Assembly (NCBI GenBank): GCA_041678625.1
Contig: JBAYNS010000068.1
Coordinates: 1 to 6,622, forward strand
Direction of reading: 5' to 3'
Source: JBAYNS01 sp041678625
Lineage (GTDB): Bacteria; Patescibacteriota; Gracilibacteria; Peribacterales; Peribacteraceae
DNA: 6,622 nt
This document shows, one piece after another, positions 1-5,426 of this stretch (positions are counted from its first letter, which is position 1; the number at the start of each line of letters is the position of its first letter). The notes beneath the pieces were generated by a model. It had not been told where the DNA came from. It did no database searches and worked only from the letters and a program-made list of their open reading frames with translations. Both the position numbers and the translations under genes were made by a program.

Positions 1-5
1 CTATA

Positions 6-203
6 ATGAGTCAAGCCATCCTCCGGCTGAAATCCTGCTCTGAATCGGCTCCGACTGAAGAGTTACACCCAGCAGCACCGGAACCGGAAGTGGTCATAGA
101 GCCGCTCCAGGAGCCACAAGAGGCCCCTGAGTTCTTACCAAGACGTCTGCAGCGTCAACTGGAGAAAGTCCCTGCCATCCCCTTGCGTAGCGTTCTATAC
201 TAG
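6..203 (+). CDS. Small Pro/Glu-rich hypothetical protein (65 aa)
   Basis: I do not recognise this protein. It is 65 residues long, with ten prolines and ten glutamates. Most of these lie in an acidic, probably disordered stretch at residues 13-45, followed by a basic patch (PRRLQRQLEK, residues 45-54) and a short tail ending in Tyr. There is no membrane segment or signal peptide. The ATG overlaps an upstream TAA (bases 4-6) as TAATG, a common translational-coupling arrangement, which suggests a preceding gene just outside the window. The TAG stop lies 7 bases before the metallopeptidase ATG, in a different frame, so the two are probably co-translated. The TATAAT at 2-7 overlaps the ATG itself, so it cannot be this start's promoter. 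The biased composition makes a spurious frame possible; the tight spacing on both sides is the main support. Confidence 0.5.
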   Translation: MSQAILRLKSCSESAPTEELHPAAPEPEVVIEPLQEPQEAPEFLPRRLQRQLEKVPAIPLRSVLY

Positions 204-210
204 AGCGCTC

Positions 211-915
211 ATGGGAATTCACCGTCGTATCCGGCACCGCATTGAGCGAACCCGCAACAGGCATTCCCGTGCGGTATTTCACAATGGAACCATTGTTATT
301 CGTCTGGCGCGCAACCTCTCGAACATGGAAGAGCAGGAACATATAGAAAACCTCCTCAGACGCATGACCAGGCAAGTGTTGGAAGATGAACAGAGGATTG
401 CCATCAATCCATTCGGTCCTCTTCTAAATGGAACACAAAGTTCGGCAACCGTCGAAACGGCAACAGGAAAACGGTATATCTTCTCGCTGCGAGCGGGTTC
501 CTGCACAAGCACACAGAGAACAGCCAGAGGATGGAATATCATCGTAGGTCCGCGCCTGCGCCGCCGCGGACTGCACCAAATTCTTTGGAAGCTCCTGAGT
601 GATGCAGAATTACCGCGCATTGAACGGATGGTGCGGCAAACCAATACTCAGATATTCTCTGCGCGCATCAACAGTGTGTGTCTGAAATTCGCCTCTACAC
701 AGTGGGGCAGCTGCTCACCACGCAAAGTAATTATGATCAATACAGCACTGCTCTTTACATCGCCATCACTGCTCAAATATGTCGTCATTCATGAGCTCGC
801 ACACCTGCGTTACCCAAACCATTCCGCTGCATACTGGAACTTGGTGGAACAGATGATGCCCTCATGCGAACGGGCACGCACACTGCTGAAGGAATATCGG
901 CTGCCAAATCTGTAG
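211..915 (+). CDS. YgjP-like (DUF45) zinc metallopeptidase
   Basis: This protein of 234 residues belongs to the YgjP/DUF45 family of gluzincin-type metallopeptidases (related to M48 and SprT-like proteins). Its C-terminal half carries the family signature in order: QWGSC (residues 164-168), a hydrophobic strand ending in LLKYVVIHELAHL, the zinc-binding HELAH (194-198), and the downstream NHSAAYW with the probable third ligand His204. The N-terminal part is rich in Arg and contains the strand-loop region usual for the family (AVFHNGTIVIRL, 21-32). There is no signal peptide or membrane segment, so it should be cytosolic. E. coli YgjP has been reported as a UTP pyrophosphatase, so the biochemical role of the family is not settled; peptidase activity here is inferred from the motif. 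The start is the only ATG near the conserved region. No Shine-Dalgarno is visible, and the gene follows a 65-codon gene after 7 bases, so coupling is likely. Confidence 0.85.
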   Translation: MGIHRRIRHRIERTRNRHSRAVFHNGTIVIRLARNLSNMEEQEHIENLLRRMTRQVLEDEQRIAINPFGPLLNGTQSSATVETATGKRYIFSLRAGSCTSTQRTARGWNIIVGPRLRRRGLHQILWKLLSDAELPRIERMVRQTNTQIFSARINSVCLKFASTQWGSCSPRKVIMINTALLFTSPSLLKYVVIHELAHLRYPNHSAAYWNLVEQMMPSCERARTLLKEYRLPNL

Positions 916-959
916 GATATGCAGCAAAAACACAATGGCAATGAAACCCTGATCATACT

Positions 960-1139
960 ATGATGGGATCGTATTTTCCCCACTCTCCTATGTGGTATGA
1001 CGATGATGAAGATGATGATAAGAAGAATGATGATCAGCAGGTACCCGAACCGGGTGGTGAAACCGGCAATTATAATTTGGGCGACGATATTGGCACACTG
1101 ATTGGCGAAGGAAGCGACTCTCAGGTAGATCCCATATGA
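960..1139 (+). CDS. Hidden acidic small protein (59 aa), overlaps next gene by ATGA
   Basis: This short reading frame fills the gap between the metallopeptidase and the phosphatase. ATG is at 960 (a second ATG at 963 is equally possible) and TGA at 1137-1139. The last four bases, ATGA at 1136-1139, also hold the start of the phosphatase gene. The product has an aromatic, slightly hydrophobic N-terminus (residues 1-13, ending PMWY), a highly acidic run (DDDEDDD, 14-20, then KKNDD), and a Gly/Asp-rich tail. I count 12 Asp and 4 Glu against 2 Lys. It has no transmembrane segment or signal peptide and resembles no family I know. An in-frame TGA at 942-944 blocks longer versions. There is no Shine-Dalgarno, so translation probably depends on coupling from upstream. 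The acidic run is encoded by a GAT-rich low-complexity stretch (999-1034), which could also arise by slippage. The overlap and the filled gap argue for a real gene. Confidence 0.6.
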   Translation: MMGSYFPHSPMWYDDDEDDDKKNDDQQVPEPGGETGNYNLGDDIGTLIGEGSDSQVDPI

Positions 1140-1963
1140 GTCTTGATCATCACCACACGCTGGATACTGCCATTGCCATTGCCAAGGAAGCAGGGGCATT
1201 CATCACAAAACGGCAGAAGAGCATCCGACCGGAAACGGCAGGCTCAAATTTGGGTATCGCGACAAAATCGACGGCACGGGACTTTGTGACAGACGTTGAT
1301 CGCGAGTCGCAGCAGCTGATCGTCTCACGTCTGCAGGAGCACTTTCCACAGCACGGGATTCTGGGTGAGGAAGAAGGAGCGGATCATAACGGAAGTCCGG
1401 GATGTCCTTACACGTGGGTCATCGATCCCGTTGATGGGACATGTCCTTTTCTGCACGGACGTGAGGACTTTGGCGTCATTCTGGCATTGCAAAATGAACG
1501 CGATACCGAAATTGGTGTGATATTCCTTCCCCGACGCAACGAACTCTTCTACGCCATCCGGGGAAAAGGGGCATTCTTCAACGGTAAACCCGTGGTATTG
1601 CGCAACACACGCAATATGAATGATGCCATTCTCTGTTCCAATCTGATACATCGCCTGCAGGATATTGACGGTGTCACGATGGTCTCTGCTCCCTTCTGTG
1701 CAAACGTGGAAAACTACGGCTGCGCGGCACGGGAAATCGGGGAGATTCTGAAAGGATGCAATGACGGCGTGTTCTTTTTGGGACCGCGCCTCTGGGATTT
1801 AGCTGCGGGTTTTATGATGATAGAAGAAGCCGGCGGCAAAGCTTTTTACGAATTCACAGAGCCGGATAATATGCGCAGCGCGCTCAGAGGCTACGCCTCC
1901 ACCACTCCCATCTTCGAAGAACTCAAAGAATGGATGGATACGAAAATGGAAAAAACACTTTAG
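1136..1963 (+). CDS. Inositol monophosphatase family phosphatase
   Basis: This is a 275-residue member of the inositol monophosphatase/CysQ/SuhB fold, full length for the family. Visible metal and substrate motifs are VTDVD (51-55), GEEEG (77-81), the hallmark DPVDGT (97-102) followed by PFLHG, and LWDLAAG (219-225) with EAGG (231-234). All Mg2+-binding acidic positions expected for a Li+-sensitive phosphatase are present. The usual DGTxNF is DGTCPF here, a variation next to the active site. Substrates of this family include inositol phosphates, 3'-phosphoadenosine 5'-phosphate, fructose-1,6-bisphosphate and histidinol phosphate, and the sequence does not decide among them. It is presumably cytosolic. 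The ATG overlaps the stop of the 59-codon gene as ATGA, so it is probably the last gene of the plus-strand operon. An AGG lies about 11 bases upstream, a weak ribosome site. The stop overlaps that of the convergent maf gene. Confidence 0.9.
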   Translation: MSLDHHHTLDTAIAIAKEAGAFITKRQKSIRPETAGSNLGIATKSTARDFVTDVDRESQQLIVSRLQEHFPQHGILGEEEGADHNGSPGCPYTWVIDPVDGTCPFLHGREDFGVILALQNERDTEIGVIFLPRRNELFYAIRGKGAFFNGKPVVLRNTRNMNDAILCSNLIHRLQDIDGVTMVSAPFCANVENYGCAAREIGEILKGCNDGVFFLGPRLWDLAAGFMMIEEAGGKAFYEFTEPDNMRSALRGYASTTPIFEELKEWMDTKMEKTL

Positions 1964-2535
1964 AGGAACGGGATTTCAGCCTGGCGCAGCAAATGCCCCA
2001 GAAGCGCAATGGGTAATCCGACGACACCGGACCAGTCCCCTTCCAGATGATCAATCAGGAGTTGCCCCGGTCCATCAATCTGGAATGCTCCGGAACGCCC
2101 TTCCCATAAACCGAGGGAAACCCACCAATCCAGATCCGCTGTACTCAGTGGACGGAAATGCACGCGGGATGTAGAGACGGCTTCATGGAGTTTGCCTCCA
2201 GCATCCAGCAGACTGATAGCGGAATGCACCTGTGAGACGCCGCCACTCTGTGCCACGAGCATCGTTCGTGCTTGTGCAGCATTGTGCGGCTTTTCGAGCA
2301 GTGAACCATCCGGAGCAACCACGAGCGTATCGCATCCGATGACATGCGCTGCAGGATTGCTCAGAGCAACATCCTGCGCTTTGAGGCGCGCAAGCATCTG
2401 CGCACGCTCACGGGGATCCAGGCAGGCACACTGCTGTTCATCCACTGTGCTGGGAATCACCGAAAACGGCACGCCCAACTGCTCAAGCAACTGCCGCCGC
2501 TGCGGACTCGCCGATGCAAGAATGATCTTTGACAT
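1960..2535 (-). CDS. maf: Maf-family nucleoside triphosphate pyrophosphatase
   Basis: Maf proteins hydrolyse nucleoside triphosphates (dTTP/UTP, or modified GTP in other subgroups) to monophosphate and pyrophosphate, and were first linked to septum formation. From the chosen start the protein has 191 residues, the usual size. Motifs are LASASPQRRQLL (6-17), IGCDTLV (66-72) with the probable catalytic Asp69, LEKP (80-83), FRPL (127-130), SGAFQIDGPG (148-157) and GDWSGVVGLP (166-175). The DT pair resembles dTTP/UTP-type Maf rather than the DQ seen in YceF. Two positions depart from the common pattern: the His of SGxxHxV is Ser (SQVHS), and the Lys of PLDKAGAY is Arg (EGRSGAF), so substrate choice is open. 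The start at 2535 is chosen because the family motif follows at once and an AGGA lies 8 bases upstream; longer forms starting at 2544 or 2580 add 3 or 15 unconserved residues. It lies 83 bases downstream of the exported-protein gene, on the same strand. Confidence 0.9.
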   Translation of the reverse strand: MSKIILASASPQRRQLLEQLGVPFSVIPSTVDEQQCACLDPRERAQMLARLKAQDVALSNPAAHVIGCDTLVVAPDGSLLEKPHNAAQARTMLVAQSGGVSQVHSAISLLDAGGKLHEAVSTSRVHFRPLSTADLDWWVSLGLWEGRSGAFQIDGPGQLLIDHLEGDWSGVVGLPIALLGHLLRQAEIPFL

Positions 2536-2543
2536 CCGATTCA

Positions 2544-2547
2544 TCCT
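2544..2547 (-). promoter_or_regulatory. Ribosome binding site deciding the maf start
   Basis: On the minus strand AGGA is followed by 8 bases and then the ATG at 2535. This is one of the few plausible Shine-Dalgarno sites in the window. It supports the start just before the conserved Ser-Lys-Ile-Ile-Leu-Ala motif over the two upstream in-frame ATGs. Confidence 0.45.
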
Positions 2548-2618
2548 ACAGAACCCGCCAAAGAATGTACCAAAAAACACTGGAGAAATTCCCTCAACGT
2601 ATACTGCTTTTGATGTAT

Positions 2619-3329
2619 CTATTCGCCGATATAGGGCGTCGGCCGCATGGGGCCAGTACCATCCGTGCGGCGCGTTGAACGGTCGAGCGCTTCCTTGATC
2701 ATCTGTAAACGGGACTTGAGCGTATTGGGCAGAGCAGCATTTTGGGAATGCAACTGTTGATTGACGTTGATCAAACCACGGAGCGGTTCCGAAGAGGCAT
2801 CTTCCGTTACGGAAAGACAGAGTTCATAGAACCCCGGCAAGTAATTTTGCAAACTTTCCGGGCAGGTGTTCGCACGCTCGTAGCGGCGCAGCAACTGGCG
2901 ATCGCTGGAGGAAAGATCGCGGGGATCGAGCACAGGAACATCCGCTGCTTCATGCGAAGCGTCGTCTGTAGTCACTGCTTCATCGGTATCAGATTCAACA
3001 ACGGCATCCTCCTGTTCCTGTACTGCAGAAATTCCTGCAGGTTGCAGATAAAAGAGGAGAGACTGTTCATCGTTGATATCCGGCAGAGGCAGACTTTCCT
3101 CTCCGGCTTTCAAACGTTCCTGATACAGATGCATGGCATCCCAGAACTGCCGTTGCATGCGTCGCTGTTCTGCACGGATACGCACAGCATTCCTCTCAAC
3201 GGAAACGATTGAGCTGACTATCGTTTCCTGGCCACTTGCAAGACCAACGACCATATCCACAAAGAGCGGCATGGCCAATGCGGCAACTAAGACAACGGGG
3301 AGAATTCTGCGAGAGTGTATGTGTGGCAT
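2619..3329 (-). CDS. Hypothetical exported or membrane-anchored protein, 236 aa
   Basis: I do not recognise this protein. Its N-terminus is a classical export or anchor signal: basic residues (HSRR, 5-8) and then a hydrophobic stretch at about 9-31. A small-residue segment LASGQ (30-34) could be a signal peptidase site, or the segment may stay as an anchor. After it comes a charged, probably helical region (about 40-80, with RAEQRRMQRQF), an acidic low-complexity linker (about 104-136), and a C-terminal domain with two cysteines, Cys156 and Cys171 (TCPESLQNYLPGFYELC), which could form a disulfide outside the cytoplasm. It ends in a Pro-rich tail. The start at 3329 sits about 18 bases downstream of the expected transcription start of a strong extended -10 promoter, and a CA-rich leader replaces any Shine-Dalgarno. 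It lies between trpS and maf on the same strand. Function unknown; the gene itself looks real. Confidence 0.75.
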   Translation of the reverse strand: MPHIHSRRILPVVLVAALAMPLFVDMVVGLASGQETIVSSIVSVERNAVRIRAEQRRMQRQFWDAMHLYQERLKAGEESLPLPDINDEQSLLFYLQPAGISAVQEQEDAVVESDTDEAVTTDDASHEAADVPVLDPRDLSSSDRQLLRRYERANTCPESLQNYLPGFYELCLSVTEDASSEPLRGLINVNQQLHSQNAALPNTLKSRLQMIKEALDRSTRRTDGTGPMRPTPYIGE

Positions 3330-3353
3330 AGTTTGTGTGTGTATGACGTTTAT

Positions 3354-3362
3354 ATTATAGCA
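3354..3362 (-). promoter_or_regulatory. Extended -10 promoter of the exported-protein gene
   Basis: On the minus strand the sequence TGCTATAAT (read 3362 to 3354) is a perfect -10 hexamer with the TG extension. It predicts transcription from about 3347, leaving a leader of roughly 18 bases before the ATG at 3329. The -35 position 17 bases away (TATCGC at 3382-3377) is poor, as is usual for extended -10 promoters. A 10-bp palindrome, TATCGCGATA (3373-3382), covers that position. The gene can thus be expressed independently of trpS. Confidence 0.7.
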
Positions 3363-3428
3363 GAAAAATACTTATCGCGATAGTAGCATATCGGGCGCTA
3401 GGAGATGCGACAAAACACCGAGTGCAAA

Positions 3429-4394
3429 TTATGCGAGCCCCACTCTTTCGCGCACTTGTGCCATAGTAGCGCCAGCTACTTCCTGTGCACGTTTTCTGCC
3501 ATCTTCCAACACTGCCCGCGCATCAGCGGGCTTGAGGGTTGATCGTGCGGCGCGCTGCGGACCCAGCGCATCCATGAATGTTTCAAAAAGGCGCTTTTTG
3601 GCATCGCCGTAGGAGAGCCCTGATTTGTACTCTTTCTCGAGAGCTTTAACCTCGGCCTCTGCGAGGAACAATCGGTGAATTTGAAAAACAGTGCACTGTT
3701 CCGGTTTTTTGGCATCGTTTGCTCCCAACGAATCCGTCACGATGCTCATAATTGCCTTTTTTACCACCGCTTCATCCGCAAAAAGCGGAATGGTGTTGCC
3801 GTAGCTCTTACTCATTTTCTGACCATCAATACCGGGGACGACCGCTGTCTCTTTGCGGATCACGGGCTCCGGGAGTGTAAAAGTTTGACCAAAGAGTGCA
3901 TTGAATTTGCCCGCCAGATCCCGCGCAATTTCCACGTGCTGTTTCTGATCGCTGCCCACCGGCACTTTGTCCGCATTATAGAGGAGGATATCCGCAGCCA
4001 TCAGCACGGGATAGGTGAAGAGTCCGGCAGTAGCGGCAATCCCCTTCTGCACTTTATCTTTGTAAGACACAGCTCGTTCCAAAAGCCCCATGGGTGTAAT
4101 GCAGTTGAAAATCCACATGAGCTCGGTGTGCTCGGGAATGCGCGATTGCTCATAGATGATCGCCTTCTGCGGATCGAATCCACAGGCAAGGTAATCCAGA
4201 ATAATATCATCACGCGCCTGCTTGAGCGCAGCGGGATCCTGCATGGACGTCAGTGCATGGAGATCCGCGATGAAGAAGAAGCTCTCATCGGCTTTGCTCA
4301 AAAATTCCAGATTGGGCTTTATGGACCCAAAGTAGTTCCCCAAGTGGAGCTGGCCCGATGGCTGGATACCGGAGAGGACGCGCATCGCCCTCAT
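3429..4394 (-). CDS. trpS: Tryptophanyl-tRNA synthetase
   Basis: This class I aminoacyl-tRNA synthetase charges tRNA(Trp) with tryptophan using ATP in the cytosol. From the chosen start it has 321 residues, close to the usual size. The HIGH-like motif is GIQPSGQLHLGNYFG (9-23), and the second signature is GQKMSKSYGN (191-200). The tryptophan-site helix region MAADILLY (132-139) and PVGSDQKQHVEIARD (145-159) are typical of bacterial TrpRS. The frame is open up to an ATG at 4478, but those 28 extra residues do not resemble any TrpRS N-terminus; known enzymes begin 5-8 residues before the SGxQPSG motif, so 4394 (or 4385) is preferred. No good Shine-Dalgarno precedes either one (an AGGGG lies about 13 bases before 4394). 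The preferred start leaves a 229-base intergenic region that contains the structured RNA element on the opposite strand. No T-box or Trp-codon leader peptide could be recognised. Confidence 0.95.
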   Translation of the reverse strand: MRAMRVLSGIQPSGQLHLGNYFGSIKPNLEFLSKADESFFFIADLHALTSMQDPAALKQARDDIILDYLACGFDPQKAIIYEQSRIPEHTELMWIFNCITPMGLLERAVSYKDKVQKGIAATAGLFTYPVLMAADILLYNADKVPVGSDQKQHVEIARDLAGKFNALFGQTFTLPEPVIRKETAVVPGIDGQKMSKSYGNTIPLFADEAVVKKAIMSIVTDSLGANDAKKPEQCTVFQIHRLFLAEAEVKALEKEYKSGLSYGDAKKRLFETFMDALGPQRAARSTLKPADARAVLEDGRKRAQEVAGATMAQVRERVGLA

Positions 4395-4465
4395 GGTAGC
4401 GGGTGAACCCCTGTAAGAAAACTGTGTTTTTGCTTCACAATGATCTATGGCAGTCATACAGTCTC

Positions 4466-4620
4466 TCTTCCCTACCAACCAGCGCGGTAGGGACCTATCC
4501 GGGATGAGGTCTGCGTTCCCTCGAAATAGGAAGGCCGCGCGCCCAACCGAAGCCTGAAAGGCTCTTCGCGGTTGACCTGACGTTGGTCATGATGCAGCTC
4601 CTCATCCCGGAGCTTTTTTA
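4466..4620 (+). ncRNA. Candidate structured non-coding RNA (unclassified)
   Basis: The trpS-rluA intergenic region holds dense, nested inverted repeats with no coding frame. A 5' hairpin pairs TCCCTACC (4469-4476) with GGTAGGGA (4486-4493), perfect 8 bp. A perfect 11-bp stem pairs CCGGGATGAGG (4499-4509) with CCTCATCCCGG (4600-4610) and is extended inward by CTGC/GCAG (4511-4514, 4594-4597). Inside it are TTCC/GGAA (4516-4519, 4529-4532), CAACCG/CGGTTG (4544-4549, 4569-4574) capping AGCCT/AGGCT, and GACC/GGTC (4574-4577, 4585-4588, sharing one base). A T6 run follows the closing stem only on the plus strand, which fixes the likely direction. It would be transcribed divergently from trpS and would end just before the rluA stop. 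The promoter is unclear: TTGCTT at 4430 and CATACA at 4455 are weak. I could not match it to SRP RNA, 6S, tmRNA, RNase P, a T-box or a known riboswitch. A minus-strand leader role for trpS is the alternative. Confidence 0.5.
4596..4619 (+). terminator. Rho-independent terminator ending the candidate RNA
   Basis: AGCTCC (4596-4601) and GGAGCT (4609-4614) form a perfect 6-bp stem around a 7-base loop, running straight into a T run at 4614-4619. On the minus strand no T run follows the stem, so it should not stop rluA transcripts. No plus-strand protein gene lies within reach upstream, which points to an RNA gene as its purpose. Confidence 0.7.
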
Positions 4621-4623
4621 ACG

Positions 4624-5283
4624 CTATCTCCTATCTCTTAAGCGCTTCAACACTTCCGTAAAAGCTCTCGGCAACGGTGCTTCGATATGCAGTTTCTTCC
4701 CTGTAACCGGATGAAGGAGATCAATGACAAACGCATGGAGGAAGAATTTATTATAGCCGCTCTCTCGGCTGAACTGCGCATTAGCACGCGCATTGCCGTA
4801 CTCCCGATCAAGAAGGAGCGGATGTCCGATCTCTGCAAAATGCCTTCGGATCTGGTGGTGCCTTCCGGTTTCGATAACGGCTTCAACGTAACTGCAAAGG
4901 GCAAAACGTTCCAGAATGCGGTAGCGCGTTTGTGCAGGCACAAGCCCCTGCCCCCGCGCAGGAAGCGGCGTGCGGATTGTGCCCGTAAGCCGTGCAGGAC
5001 ATCCCTCAATCAAGGCATGATACGTCTTGCGCCAATCCCCTGTTTTTACTGCCCGAATCCCCTCATACGCCTTTTTCGTCCGCGCAAAGAGCACCACTCC
5101 CGACGTTTCAAAATCCAGCCGATGCAATACGCGCAATCCCGGATAGTCTTTCTTCAGGAGATCAAAGAGCGGCAGTTTGCCCAGAGCTCCCTTGCCACGC
5201 ACCGTAAGCTCGCCGCTGCGTTTAGCTACGGCAAGCAAATGATCATCGCAATACAGAATACGATCCGCGCTGATAGGAGACAT
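4624..5283 (-). CDS. RluA-family 23S rRNA/tRNA pseudouridine synthase
   Basis: This enzyme isomerises uridine to pseudouridine in structured RNA. The 219-residue protein carries the RluA-family catalytic motif LHRLDFETSGVVLFA (53-67) with catalytic Asp57. It also has the second family motif ETGRHHQIRRHFAEIGHPLLLD (138-159; usually TGRTHQIRVH) followed by REYGN, and a C-terminal LHAFVIDLLHP (182-192) matching the usual LHA..L.f.HP. There is no N-terminal S4 domain, so it resembles the short single-domain members (RluA/TruC type) rather than RluC/RluD. The exact target uridine cannot be told from sequence. The ATG at 5283 has only a weak AGG two bases upstream. It is divergent from the ZIP transporter gene and lies upstream of trpS on the same strand, separated from it by the structured RNA region. 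Confidence 0.92.
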   Translation of the reverse strand: MSPISADRILYCDDHLLAVAKRSGELTVRGKGALGKLPLFDLLKKDYPGLRVLHRLDFETSGVVLFARTKKAYEGIRAVKTGDWRKTYHALIEGCPARLTGTIRTPLPARGQGLVPAQTRYRILERFALCSYVEAVIETGRHHQIRRHFAEIGHPLLLDREYGNARANAQFSRESGYNKFFLHAFVIDLLHPVTGKKLHIEAPLPRAFTEVLKRLRDRR

Positions 5284-5358
5284 ACCTGCAGTGTACCCGC
5301 ATCGAAATATTCATACAGAGAAAGATGAGGAGAAACGAGACAATAACCGAGCAATAAC

Positions 5359-5386
5359 TTGACGCTGCTGCGCAAAAAAGGACAAT
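5359..5386 (+). promoter_or_regulatory. Possible promoter of the ZIP transporter gene
   Basis: TTGACG at 5359-5364 matches five of six -35 positions. After a 16-base spacer GACAAT (5381-5386) matches four of six -10 positions. It predicts a start of transcription near 5393, downstream of the ATG at 5385, and so supports translation from 5427. The -10 is weak. Confidence 0.3.
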
Positions 5387-5426
5387 GGCATTCGTACACT
5401 TTGTTCTCCATTTTCCACGATACGCC

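Noticed and set aside
2..7. Perfect TATAAT at the left edge
   Set aside because: It overlaps the ATG at 6 and the TAA at 4-6. Transcription from it would start inside the 65-codon frame, with no start codon suitably placed. It is more simply a by-product of the TAATG junction, although a promoter for the peptidase gene cannot be excluded.
810..1199. Minus-strand 129-codon frame with a very hydrophobic Ile/Leu run resembling a membrane helix
   Set aside because: The Ile-rich run is the complement of the GAT-rich stretch that encodes the acidic small protein. The frame overlaps the ends of two well-supported plus-strand genes, so it is a base-composition shadow.
2192..2698. Plus-strand 168-codon frame
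   Set aside because: It is antisense to maf and the end of the exported-protein gene, Cys/Ser/Arg-rich without motif, and a typical shadow.
3409..3425. Possible terminator after trpS (CACTCGGTG followed by TTTT on the minus strand)
   Set aside because: The stem would be only three base pairs with a three-base loop, too weak to call.
3675..4406. Plus-strand 243-codon frame
   Set aside because: It lies wholly antisense to trpS, whose motifs are unmistakable, and its product shows no recognisable motif.
4469..4493. T-box-like motif on the minus strand upstream of trpS (TACCGCG)
   Set aside because: Only seven bases match the T-box core. The segment is the loop and arm of a perfect hairpin, and no stem I, specifier loop or antiterminator arrangement could be built.
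4573..4582. CAGGTC-like sequence on the minus strand reminiscent of SRP RNA
   Set aside because: GTCAGGTC occurs, but the required GGAA tetraloop and GGAAGCAGC partner do not follow, so it is not an SRP RNA.
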